Positions 22,700-37,374 of a stretch of 64,000 bases of DNA are shown piece after piece. The stretch is taken from positions 1 to 64,000 of the forward strand of contig NW_026729204.1 of assembly GCF_030272615.1 (NCBI RefSeq), in the 5' to 3' direction. Positions within the stretch are counted from its first letter, which is position 1; each line of letters starts with the position of its first letter. The notes beneath the pieces were generated by a model. The model did not search any database. It saw only the letters and a list, made by a program, of their open reading frames with translations, and was not told the DNA's origin. The translations under genes and the position numbers were made by a program. The DNA comes from Cryptomeria japonica. Taxonomy: Eukaryota > Streptophyta > Pinopsida > Cupressales > Cupressaceae.

Positions 22700-23445
22700 T
22701 TCATTAGCATAGCAGACTCTTTCTTCCTCCCTTTTGTTACTTCTTATATGTGTTATTCCCATTCTTCTATTTGTTGTCCTTAGTGTTGTCTACTTGAGGA
22801 TGATGCAAAGCATTGCGACCTCTTTTGGTCTCTCTCATGTTGACTCAAAAGACACATGTGTTCCCTTCTTCTAGGTGACCTTCCTTGATTGGGGAATGAA
22901 GAACAATTATGCATACATACATATGATATACATGAATTATCATACAACATACTGACCCCAAGGAAAGCGAAGTCATCTTGTGCTTTGTGTTTTGTGTCTA
23001 TTATCCTTGGGCTTATCTCACACTTGGGGGCTAAATCCTTGTGATAACGTGCTCCTTTCCTTCTCATTTCCTATATGTATCACTACCTTAAAGCAATCAC
23101 CCCCGATGAGGCGTGTGCGATCGCTTTAACGTAGGGGGGCATACATCCCTGTTCATATCTCTTCAAGATACTTGAAATTTTTTTAACAAATTTAGCTTTG
23201 CCTTGAAAATTTTTGATATATTTCTTGCATGACTCATAGTGAGGGAACCTTACTACTGATAGTCATGGTTCTCCCTCATGGTCTTCCCTTTTACTTTGTC
23301 AATCGAAGTCGTAAGATCCTTAGTCCACTGGGGGCTTGGTATATCTTGCCTTCTTGACGTGGTGAAAGTCTTTTCAATGTTGTTTCCTTGTACTTTACCG
23401 GAAGTATTGGCGTACGCTTATACTCCTACTAAAGTGGGGGCTAAG
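22700..23445 (+). other. O1 3' noncoding tail and polypurine tract
   Basis: About 745 bp between the Gag stop and the 3' LTR, with no pol remnant in any frame. It is closely similar to 62188-62933 of O2 throughout, including CCCCCGATGAGGCGTGTGCG / CCCCCGGTGAGGCGTGTGCA. The polypurine tract is AAAGTGGGGGCTAAG at 23431-23445. Confidence 0.7.
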
Positions 23446-24648
23446 TGTAGCATCCTAAAATTGCAACACTTGCAATTTCGACTGCATTTGGGTCTTCACG
23501 ATGGCGGCGCAACACTGAACTTGAATGGAGACCCCAAAACTTGTTCATGACATCAAAAACTGCATTTTTCAGCACCCTGGCCTAATCCTCCTTGCACCCT
23601 ACTGTCCCTGGAGGTGGGACCATGGCGCCCAGCACCTTGGTCCCCCAGGACCATGGCGCCCAGCGCCCTGGTCCCTGGCCCTATTTTTGGGCCCGGTCTC
23701 TTTTGGGTCTCGGATCTTTATGTTTGCAAATTGGAAAATAATCTTCCTAGGTCGGCCTAAGGTCGAAAAAATCAGTCTTTCAACCCTAATTGGCAAGTAT
23801 ATAAATGACATTTCCTCTCCCATTTTGGTAGATGGAAAAAAAAAGGCAGAAACGATATTCAAGCATTCAAGCATTCAAGCATTCCTTCAAGCAATTGATC
23901 ATTCTAAGTCTCCATTCAAGGCTAAGTGTTGCATTCAAGACAAGGATTCAAACATTGAAGAGGAGATCACATACAACATACAACATACAACAACATTTAC
24001 ACCTTCGCATGTAAGAATACAAACATTCTTACAACAAGGTATCAGTACTTGTTCACATTACAAACATTTACATTTACAGCATTCTCATTTCTTGGTTAAT
24101 TCCAAAACCGGGGTTTGACCTAAGGGAAAACCCCTAATCCCTAACCCCCCAATCATCCTTTCTTTTCTATGTGTAGGTTGCAGGTACGCGGCTGTAATTG
24201 AAGATCTGGAACCCTTGTGCAGAGACGAACAGATCCCCCTTCGTTTCACGGATTTTTCGGAGGACCGTGTGCACGCCGGGCGCCATCGCCCCGTCAACTT
24301 TCACCCTAATTTGCAGAACAGCATCATCTCGACATTTTACTGCTAATTCCAGGTCCACAACTTCATCCTATATTCCTATCTCCATTTATAAGCGAATCTT
24401 TCTTGCTTCTTCATGCATTCCTAGTTCAATCTTTCTATCTACATTCTTTACAAAAGAGGGTATCCTTGATGTCTCAGCCCTTGAAACTCATTTAGAATCC
24501 AATCTTGCATTGTGTGGGATTGGATCTTGTGGGCTTCAACCCCTCTTTTGAATGTAAAGTCCCTCCTAAGTGAAAACCGTCAATCCTAGTGACCCCCTTT
24601 CTCCTTGGAGTGGGGGAGAACACCTAGGGTTCGATTTTCCACTTTACA
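23446..24648 (+). repeat. 3' LTR of O1; contains the left duplication breakpoint
   Basis: TGTAGCATCC to CACTTTACA, 1203 bp. Position 24357/24358 corresponds to the switch point of the chimeric LTR at 40841-40844. Everything to the right of it is repeated 16,484 bp downstream. O1 is therefore complete, and only the last 291 bp of this LTR belong to the duplicated unit. Confidence 0.9.
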
Positions 24649-24653
24649 GATGC

Positions 24654-27600
24654 AAGGTCAGATTAGGGCCAATCAACCTTGACAAGGGCCCCAACAAAGG
24701 ATTCATGCAGCAGTTAGGAACCGAAGAGCAAGATTCCAGAATTTTCCCATGGAAACTATAGGTACACTATTTGAAAAACCAATTTCATTTCTAATTGACA
24801 CTGGGTCATCTGAATGTTTCATCTCACCTGAATTAGTAAGAAAATATGCATTAAAAGTTAATCAAATGGAGTCATCATGGATGGTTCAATATGGGGATAA
24901 GGCAACTAGGGAAGTAACTAAGTGTTTGCCGAGGGCAAGGGTACAATTTCGTGAGTTTGAAACAAGGGTAGATCTCTATATGGCACCCCTAGGATTATAT
25001 GATGTAATTATCGGAATGAGTTGGTTAGCAGATCATCAAGCTAATGTAGATTGCTATAAAAAAGTTGTTGAATGCTTGGATGATGGGGGGGAAAGGGTCA
25101 AAATCCAAGGAAAGTTTAATCCCATTAATATAGAAACCATATCAGCCATGCAATTAAAGATGGAAAGAAGAAGAGGAGGCCTAATCTATATAGTTGAAAT
25201 TGATGAAGGAAAAGAGGAAAATACTCCAACCTTTGAAAATACCTCTTTCTTAAAGGAATTCAAGGATGTATTTACAGAAGAATTACCTGGCTTACCCCCT
25301 AAAAGGAAGTTTGACTTTTCTATCAACGTACTACTAGGAGCTGAACCAGTATCAAGGGAACCTTACCGAATGAACACAACTGAATTACAAGAGCTTAAAA
25401 TGGAATTAGAGGAACTCTTAGCTAAGGGATTAATAAGGCTAAGTGTATCACCATGGGGAGCACCAGTCTTATTCATTAAGAAGAAGGATGGAACCTTAAG
25501 ACTATGCATCGACTATAGGATGTTGAACAAGGTCACAATAAAGAATAGGTATCCCTTACCTCGAATAGATGATCTTTTTGACCAAATGAAAGGAGCAACA
25601 ATTTTCTCAAAGATAGACCTCTAATCAGGATACCATCAGCTTAGAATTAAGGAGGAGGACATTCCAAAGATAGCTTTCAGGACTGGATATGGGTATTATG
25701 AATTCACAGTAGTTCCTTTTGGTGTAACCAATGCCCCAGCTGTATTTATGAACCTAATGAATAGTGTACTCCATGACTACTTGGACAAATTTGTTTTGGT
25801 ATTTCTGGATGACATATTGATTTACTCTAGGAATGAGGAGGAACATTTAGTACACCTACAAATTGTTTTGCAAAGGCTGAGGGAACATAAGTTATATGGG
25901 AAATTGTTAAAATGTGCCTTCTTCGAAGAAAAGATTCACTACCTTGGGCATATAATATCAAAGGAAGGAATAGCGGTTGATCCAGATAAGATAAAGGCAA
26001 TAGTAGAATGGTCGATCCCCTAAAACATTTCAGAGGTAAGAAGATTTATGGGGCTAGCAGGGTACTATAGGAGGTTTGTGGAAGGATTCTCTAAGATAGA
26101 AAACCCCATCACCTCATTACAGAGGAAGGGTAAAAGGTTTGTGTGGACAGAACAAAGTGATAAGGCATTCCAAATTTTGAAGGGGAAACTAACTTCAACA
26201 CCCATTCTAAAAGTACCAGATCCGAATGGACACTTCACAGTCGTAACTGACGCTTCTATTGAAGGTTTAGGAGAAGAACTTGTCCAAGATGAAGGGGTAG
26301 TAGCTTACGAGTCTAGGAAGCTAAAGACTCATGAAGTTAATTATGCACCCCATGACTTAGAGTTAGAAGCGATTATGCATTCCCTACAAAAATGGAGACA
26401 CTTCTTACTAGGGAAGCCCTTTGAGTTAAAGTCAGATAACCAAGGACTAAAGTACATCTTTACCCAACCACACTAAAATGCCAGACAAAGAAGGTGGTTA
26501 GAGTTTCTAAGTGAATATGATTTTGAAATTGAATATATTAAGGGGAAGGAAAATAGGGTGGCAGATACTTTAAGTAAGAGGAGACACTTGATGACTATAG
26601 AAACATTCAAAACTTCTTTCAAAAGGCAGGTAATGGACGAGCAGGGACATGACCCATGGTATGAACAAGTCAAATTGACTTTAGAGTATGATCCAACCGA
26701 TCCTAAGGTTGAAGGGTATACATTAGATGAAGATGGGTTGCTCAGATACAATAATAGAATCTATATTCCTAATTCGGGAGACTTAAGGGAAGTAGTCTTG
26801 TCGGAGGCTCATAATGCCCCTTATTCAGGGCACCCAGGAGTTAACAAACTTTACGCAGATCTAATGAAGTTATACTTTTGGCAAGGGATAAAGAATGACA
26901 TAGTCAAGTATGTGGCTAAATGTTTGGAGTGTTAAAGAGTAAAGGCAGAACATAGGCATCCAGCTGGACTATTATAGTTACATGATGTACCTCAACACAA
27001 GTGGCAAGTTATTAGCATGGATTTTGTGCAAGGGTTGCCCATGTCACCTTCTAGGCATGATACAATAATGGTGGTAATTGACAAACTCACTAAGGTGGCA
27101 CACTTTATACCAGGGAATCTGACGGATGATGCACCTACCTTGGCTAGGCACTTTGTTAAGGAAATATTTAGGTTGCATGGAATGTCAAAGAAAATCATAT
27201 CAAATAGAGATGCTAGATTCACTTCAAAGTTTTGGACAACTCTTCAAACAACTCTGGGAACTCAACTAAATTTTAGTACTACATACCATCCTGAAACCAA
27301 CGGTCAAACAAAAAGGAAAAATTAGATTTTGGAAGACCTACTTCACATGTACTGCATGGACCAACAGAAGAAATGGGAAGATTACCTACCTTTGGTAGAG
27401 TTTGCTTACAACAATACATATCAAACATCTTTGGGAATGGCACCTTTCGAAGCATTGTATGGTAGAACATGTCGAAAACCTTTGAGTTGGGATAGCCTCG
27501 AAGACAGAGTAATTGTTGGACCAGATATGTTGAAGGAAATGGAAAGGAAAACTAAGGAAATTAGGCAAAGATTGAAGGAAGCTCACATAGGTAGAAAAGT

Positions 27601-28032
27601 TATGCAGACAGGAACAGGACACCAAGGGAGTTTGAGGTGGGAGAGAAAGTCTTCCTAAGGGTTAGGCCACACAAGAGTTCCATAAGGTTTGGGAAAAAGA
27701 CCAAGCTTGCAACTCGTTATGTTGGACCCTTTGAAATATTGGAAAGGATTAATCCAGTTGCATACCGGTTGACCTTACCTCCCCAGTTGAGCCGAATCCA
27801 TGATGTCTTCCATGTATCTCTTCTTAAAAAGTATGTACCTGATGAAAAACATATTTTGAATTGGGATGCCTTACAGGTCCAGGAAATGGGAGGAATAATG
27901 ATAGAGCCATTCAAAATCTTGGAGAGGTGCCAGTGCCAATTGTGCAACAGAAAGGTTGATCAATGCAAAGTACAATGGAATCAGTATGATGAAAATAATG
28001 CCACATGGGAAGATACTAGGGAAATACAATAG
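24654..28032 (+). pseudogene. pol: T1 pol: protease, RT, RNase H, integrase, chromodomain-like tail
   Basis: Domains in order: retropepsin [11 protein letters not shown] (Asp at 24797), reverse transcriptase from about 25330 with FLDDILIYS (about 25802), and RNase H with VTDAS (Asp 26249). The integrase has a GHPG...C..C zinc block near 26825-26935 and catalytic blocks MDFVQG (27017), NRDARFTS (about 27205) and YHPETNGQ (about 27287). The tail GPFEILERINPVAYRLTLP leads to a chromodomain-like CKVQWNQYDENNATWED. Nonsense codons lie near 24681, 25622, 26021, 26474, 26933, 26972 and 27323; all can be read as C-to-T in CAA, CAG or CGA. One frameshift lies at about 27585-27605. The enzyme set would copy and integrate the element; here it is dead. 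Confidence 0.92.
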
Positions 28033-28119
28033 TTGTTTCCTTTTTTTATTTTAAACTAATCATGATCTATAGACTCTTTTGAATACATTCAATAAGTACA
28101 TCGGGATGTTGCACAAATT

Positions 28120-28132
28120 AAGGGGGGGATGA
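28120..28132 (+). promoter_or_regulatory. Polypurine tract of T1
   Basis: AAGGGGGGGATGA immediately before the TGTCACAACC start of the 3' LTR, the plus-strand primer position expected for this class. Confidence 0.8.
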
Positions 28133-31653
<3,521 letters not shown>

Positions 31654-31658
31654 GTTGG

Positions 31659-32016
31659 TCATATCTCAGAAAATTATAGAATGAATGTGAAATGCTATGT
31701 TTGTGGTAGATTTGGACATTTATCTAATCAATGCAGAACACAAACCGGTCAAGGATATGGAAAGGCTATTCAAAGAAATAATGTAACTTGCTATGCATGT
31801 AACAAGTTTGGAAATATTGCAAAATTTTGTAGAAGTAAGACTATACCGACGAACAATAAAGGATCTAATGAGAAAGGAAAGGAAAAAGTAAACAAAATAA
31901 AGCAAGATTTTTCAAAACAATGGATTAAGAAGAGAGATCAGAGAGTTGATGAATCTATCTCTGCACCGGTAGAACAAAGTAACCCTCCACCGGTAGGAGA
32001 TTCTTCATCTAACTAA
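31659..32016 (+). pseudogene. Element A gag, C-terminal zinc-knuckle part (unit 1)
   Basis: Continues the gag frame interrupted by T1: HISENYR, then an intact CCHC knuckle CYVCGRFGHLSNQC (31693-31734). A degenerate one follows, CYACNKFGNIAKFC, whose His is replaced by Asn. A Lys-rich tail ends at TAA 32014. The knuckle cut by T1 reads CSKCNKVG before the insertion and GHISENY after it, with Tyr where the last Cys would be. Confidence 0.75.
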
Positions 32017-32322
32017 GGAATAATCCTTAGAGGGTATGGCAGAAAATTGAAAATCATGCATTCTACCCTCGGTTGATGGTAAGAAGTGATATTTCTTCTT
32101 TACTGACATATATGTTAAGATTTCACTTAACCAAAAGGCATTTAATGTGGTTGTTAGAGAAATTTTTGGTTATAAAACACTAGATAACCCTCATTTCAAT
32201 CCCCCAAGCATCTAAGCATTCGAAGAAAATGCGAATTGAGTAGAGGCATTTTAAAGGCGAAGCAACAAAGATCTTTCAGGCATTCGAGGATTTCACAAGT
32301 CAAAAGGTATTTATCTTTCAAA

Positions 32323-35300
32323 ATGACATCTTCATCTTCTGCACCTGAATTTATTGCAAACCCTACTGTGGTAGAAAAAATTAAGGGCCCTAGACCTGTG
32401 TTTAAAATAATTCCTGAGATTGCTAAGCAAGATGATTCCATCGGATCCTTTTCTAAGATTCCAAAGGGAGTTGCTTTTGCTGAAGACCCAAGGATTTATA
32501 TTCACTGCAACATAGAGAATTTAAGGCCAGATGACTTGAAGAACATGTACAAAATTGTTATAACTGATGAACAAGGTTAATTCAAGATGGAGCATAAGAT
32601 TGTTGAGGATTTAGGATTTGTTGAAATTTTGAACATTCCTGAATTTTTGGATAAGATAGTTCGTCTTTTACTGAGTAGAGTTCATGGAGAGTTTATGTGG
32701 CTAGACTCTATTTTTAAAATTACTAAGGAATCAATAAAGGTAGTTACTGGTTTACCCTCAACCAATACTAGGCCCGAAAAAAAGAAGAAGTTACCAAACA
32801 AGGGTGTTATGGACCTAACCGAAGCTACATTTGACAACAAATCTCTTAGGGTTAATGATATCACTGATGCAAATGTGAAATATGTGAGCATGGTATTTGG
32901 ATACAAAGTTACACATGCAAATAGGTTAAATTTTGTTTCTAGCTTGTGTATACATAGTGCATATGAGATGGTTAAGAAAAATGCTAAAATTGACATCTAT
33001 GAGTGGCTTAAGGATGAACTGCTAGACAACTTGAAAAAGATTAAGGGTGATAAGAAGGGGACATTCCATTTTGGGAATCTACTTGTGTGTTTAATGCTTT
33101 ACTTCACAAAGGATATACCTAGCATTGGTCACAAGGAATTTGCATATGACATCCCGGTAGGTAGATAGATCATGGAAGCTATTACCAACATAGGTGCTAA
33201 TAGTGATGACATGGTAAAAGACTACTTCAAAAACTTCCAAACCAAAATTAAGGCTAGAGAAAGGATTCCGCAGAGCATTGTGGATAAGTATGACAAGAAA
33301 TTTTTTTTTGTAATCAAAAGAAATGAAACATGGATGGAAGTTGTTACTCCTAGAAATATTTAGATAATAGAGATGGGATATGAAGTTGATCTGAATATTC
33401 TTGAGGCTTATGCTAAGACACTTCTTGATGCACCTAGGTAACCCTCTGAAGAAATTTTTGGCAGTGCTGAGACTATTGAGAGTGTTGTTTCGATGCAGAA
33501 GCAGAGAAAAATTCATCAGAGATGCATCCAAAATGGCTAAAGAAGTTAAGGAAAATGTGATGAACTTAAGTAGTGAACTGGAAGGGTTGGAACCGGTAGC
33601 TCATGTTTTACCGGTCATCACTTCTTCTGAAACTAACAATAGTAAGACAACAGAGTTCAAAAGAGTTGAAAGGAAGAAGAGAAAACCCTCACCGGTACCT
33701 TCTCATTCTCTTAAAAAGGTCAAGAACATTAAGGAAGAAGCAACAGGCTGTAAGGGAGCCTAAGAAGAAATTAATTCCAAAGAAGAAACAACAACCAAAG
33801 GCACCAGATACCCTTACACCGGAGGAACTGGTAAATGAAATTACTCAAGATGGTAATCGTTGCAACGTGAGTAAACTTTATCATTCTTTCAAGGATATTG
33901 ATAAGGACACAATAGAGGAAAGCATCATTTTGCATCTTGATATCTACAAGAAAGTTTTGATTGAGGTTGTAGATGATCGGCCTAATGACTCATACATAAG
34001 ATTAGATGCTAAAAGAATGTCAGTTATGGAATTGGATAAAAAGTTAAAGGTAGAAGCATTGTTGGTTATTCACCATGTTAATTATAGGGAATAGATTGAT
34101 GAACTAATTGATGAAGCCAACCGGTCATTTTTTATGAATGGTCACCGACAAGTTAGTTTAATGGCCGAAAGAGTGAAAGAGATAGCAGATGAAACTGCTG
34201 ACAAATGGGACATATTTTTTGTTGAAAAAGAAAAGAAAGAGGAAAGGGAGAGACAAAAAATGGATAAGTCTTTTACAAAGGTATATCAAAAGGACAAAAG
34301 TAAAAGTAAAATTGGTAGTGTACCTATTATAAAGGTCATAGATAACCTTTCTCCACCGGCACAGGATACCCCACCAATAACTTCAGAGATATCGGTACAT
34401 ACAGATAGTCAACCGGATAAGAAGGCTGAAGAAATAACACATGATAATACTAATCCGGTTTCTGAAATTCTCTTTACTATGAATGTAGATACACAAGATG
34501 TTAATATTGTTATGGATAAAGAGACTGCAGAACATTGGAATACCGATAGAAGCTAAGCATACTGACACTGAGAAATCGACAGATGTAGAGGTTCATACAC
34601 AGAATGAGAAACCAGTAGAAGCAGAGGTAATAACATAGAGTGAGAAATAGTCAACAACTGTAAATAAAGAGGAAACAAATGATGGGAACAAGAAAGAAAT
34701 TGTTAAGGTAATTGGTCAAGCATCCATGGAAAAGAAAGTTATTGCAGAATCGAGCACATCCACTACAGATTTTAGACCTAAAAATGTAACAAATGTTCTT
34801 TTGGATTCAATTAAGAGGATCACAGAGTGCAATGCCTTAGCATACAAGGCCATTGATGATACATTGCCTATTTTGAAAATGATTGCACTATCATGTATGT
34901 TAGATCACATTGATGGTTCTTTGAGTAAATTGGACGCATTGTCCAAATTTATTGCTTCAAATGTTCTAACTGTAGATAAGATAAATGAAGAAACCATTAA
35001 GGAAAGCGTAAATAAAGAAAAAGGTGAATTCTTTGAGAAGACTATCATGGACTGTACTGAGCATATTATTTCCTTATTACCGGTACTTAATTCCACAATT
35101 TTGGAATACAAAGAATTGTATAAGGAAGCTTGTAAGCCTCACCACTTGACTGAAGACATTGATGAGAAGATTAAGGAAACACAAAAGAAGATAGATAACA
35201 TAGCAGATAATATGATAGGTTCTTTGGAACTTACCTTAGTTTTTGAACAAGAAATTGTAGTTTTTGAGGAAAAGATAGAGAAAATGGAGTAGGAAAAAGC

Positions 35301-35409
35301 AAGGATAAGGTTGAAGGCCCTGGAACTAAAAAACAAACTTGGTCCAAAATTGGAAAGTCTTATAACTCAGCGGGTTGAGCTATCTAAAGCATTAATTCAA
35401 GGAGAATGA
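32323..35409 (+). pseudogene. Element A accessory ORF of unknown function (unit 1)
   Basis: From ATG 32323 (MTSSSSAPEFIANP) about 1,000 codons run in three successive frames with scattered stops (32578, 33166, 33361, 33437, 34092, 35290 and others) to TGA 35407. The first part resembles accessory proteins I have seen in plant retrotransposons (HGEFMWLDSIFKITKESIKV, TGLPSTNTRP, SLRVNDITDANV); this is recognition from memory. The middle is Lys-rich (KKKLIPKKKQQPKAP). The end is helical and charged (VFEEKIEKME). No reverse transcriptase or integrase motif occurs. It sits between gag and the polypurine tract and has a 300-bp noncoding gap upstream that may have held its own promoter or splice acceptor. 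Confidence 0.65.
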
Positions 35410-35762
35410 TTACCGGAGCAACATATGCATTATCTGACCAACATGATCCAATAGACAAAAACCATTATCTCTGAGAGTAATAAATTCATGCAGAGTCTAA
35501 ATATAATATTGGCATATATCTTTCAAATTGTAAACAATCAGTTACGGGCTATGAGGTAGAATTTATGTATTCGTTGATTCTTTTTGACATCCTTTGTCAT
35601 TGATGTCAAAGGAGGAGTAGTATGGAGAAAAATGTATGGAAGAAAATGCACATAAGAAATCACTTACTTAGGGGGAGCACACTCATTTTGGGGATCAGTT
35701 TTGGACTTCTTTTTTTGGACAACAGTTTTTGGATTTTTCTCATGAGTGTTGCCATCAATGCC

Positions 35763-35774
35763 AAAGGGGGAGAT
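35763..35774 (+). promoter_or_regulatory. Polypurine tract of element A (unit 1)
   Basis: AAAGGGGGAGAT directly before TGTTGG of the 3' LTR. The same string at 52173-52184 belongs to unit 2. Confidence 0.85.
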
Positions 35775-36548
35775 TGTTGGAATTCTATACTCACATGAGA
35801 ATGGTTGATTTTGTCATTGATGGAAACCAACCGGTACAGGATTCTACAAGTTCATCGACAACACATACATCATCTACCAGCACCGGCAGGCACAACAAGG
35901 TCATTCATCGACATCTAGTTTACACCAACAATAAAGCATACCGACACTCAGGCTGACATGAGACAAGTTTTTTTATATGAATTGTATTGTAATGTAATTA
36001 ATTATTTGTAAGCCAACATGATGTATTGTAAAGACTCATATATGTATGAGATCTTATAGGTCATTTTTGATATGGTATTATGTAGAAGATAGCGAAAGGA
36101 TTTTGTAATAAGGCACATAGGTTATGTGAGCGAATATCATTCACCGGCAAGGTTTTTGGTTAAGGTTTCTGATTGAGCTTAAACCGGTACTGAATCAAGC
36201 ATTGCAGATGCTATTTTGAGCAGTACATTATCTTGGATTTAATTATCCATTTTGTAGTCAGTGAGACTCTTTCATTGAGCAGTGGGCTCTAGACTGTTGG
36301 CCTTCCTGGATGTGCAGGCCCCTATTCTAAGTAATATTTATTTATATTGGCCAGTGAGTAAATATTGTGGGTCACAAATCCCACTGAGGTTTTTCCCTTA
36401 CCGGGTTTCCTCACCAAAATATCTTGTGTTATGGTGTGCATTTATGTTGTCTCTGTTATTTCTCTTTGTTGCACTATTACTTATTTACCGATACATTAAT
36501 TTGGATTGCAAAGTTATAAATAAGTTCAAATATTCTATTAACCGGTTA
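35775..36548 (+). repeat. 3' LTR of element A, cut by Copia C (unit 1)
   Basis: Matches the 5' LTR from TGTTGG to ATTAACCGGTTA, then stops where Copia C begins. The last part (GACACTGATTCC and the C-run) is not found on the far side of C, because the right end of C and the rest of this LTR are deleted. Confidence 0.88.
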
Positions 36549-37189
36549 TGTGAGATTCTGTGAGAAGTGAGAACCGAGCCAAGATCTGATGTCGGTCGTA
36601 GATCACATGCAACTCCTCACGCAATAGATGATCAAAGATCAAAATAGTTGAATGAAGATAATTTTGATATGAGAGAGAAATAGAGACAAAGAAGAGAATT
36701 TGGAGAAGACTCTCACCGAGCTATCACTTCACTTACTTGACTAGTGAAGGTGAAAGTATAGTGCTTATTATATAGAAAAATATAAGCATATACATCCAAG
36801 GGGTGCATTAACTCCTATTCCCCATAAAAAGTGGGATGTTTTACCTTCTTGGTAAATGCCAAAACATGTGGCATAACCTCCTTACATGAAGACAAAAAAG
36901 GAGTTGAGAAAGTTGGCACATAAGGCCAAAAGAGGGTATGAAACCCAACTACCCCATAACCCACTTATGAAATTACAAAATAGTGGTTATGAGAGATGGC
37001 ACAACAAGCCAAAAGAGGGTGTGTAACTCAACTACCCATGTGAGGTGGAGAGTTACATATGTAGCTGAAGTATTTCACCACGTGTCCTCATATAAACCAC
37101 TCCTATTAACCTAAGCAAGCTTAAATAATATATGTGTAGGAAAAATAAATACCCCCGAACATAAGGAAAATAAAAAACCTATACTAACA
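36549..37189 (-). repeat. 3' LTR of Copia C (unit 1)
   Basis: Read on the minus strand it runs TGTTAGTATAGG to GAATCTCACA, 641 bp with proper TG...CA ends. The polypurine tract CTTAAGGGGGGG (37190-37201, complement) lies directly before it. Confidence 0.88.
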
Positions 37190-37374
37190 CCCCCCCTTAA
37201 GCATAGCTTAGGTGGGTGAAAATATGGGTCCCGACAAATGTAACCATGTTAGGTACCCATGTACATAGATAGCCCCCCCAAAAGAAGAAGCCCCCCATAA
37301 GAAGAAAAGGCCCCCCCCTAAATAAGGAGAGAAAGAAAGGAGGACTAAGAAGTCCGTCCTGTAATAGACACCTA

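Larger units (their letters stand above)
16876..24648 (+). mobile_element. Element O1: gag-only (TR-GAG type) Tat-like retrotransposon
   Basis: LTRs of 1211 and 1203 bp flank a leader, one long gag-protease-like frame, and a noncoding tail. No reverse transcriptase, RNase H or integrase is present anywhere between the LTRs. O2 has the same plan, so the lack of pol is a family trait rather than a private deletion. This matches the TR-GAG class of non-autonomous elements. The Gag type (GHxTExC finger, long proline-rich N-part) suggests the Tat/Ogre branch of Gypsy; this is inference. A perfect 5-bp target duplication shows it moved as a unit, using enzymes supplied in trans. Confidence 0.88.

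Noticed and set aside
32236-32322. Start of the accessory ORF at the upstream TTG
   Set aside because: Plant proteins start at ATG; MTSSSSAPEF at 32323 follows an AAA context and is the first Met in frame.
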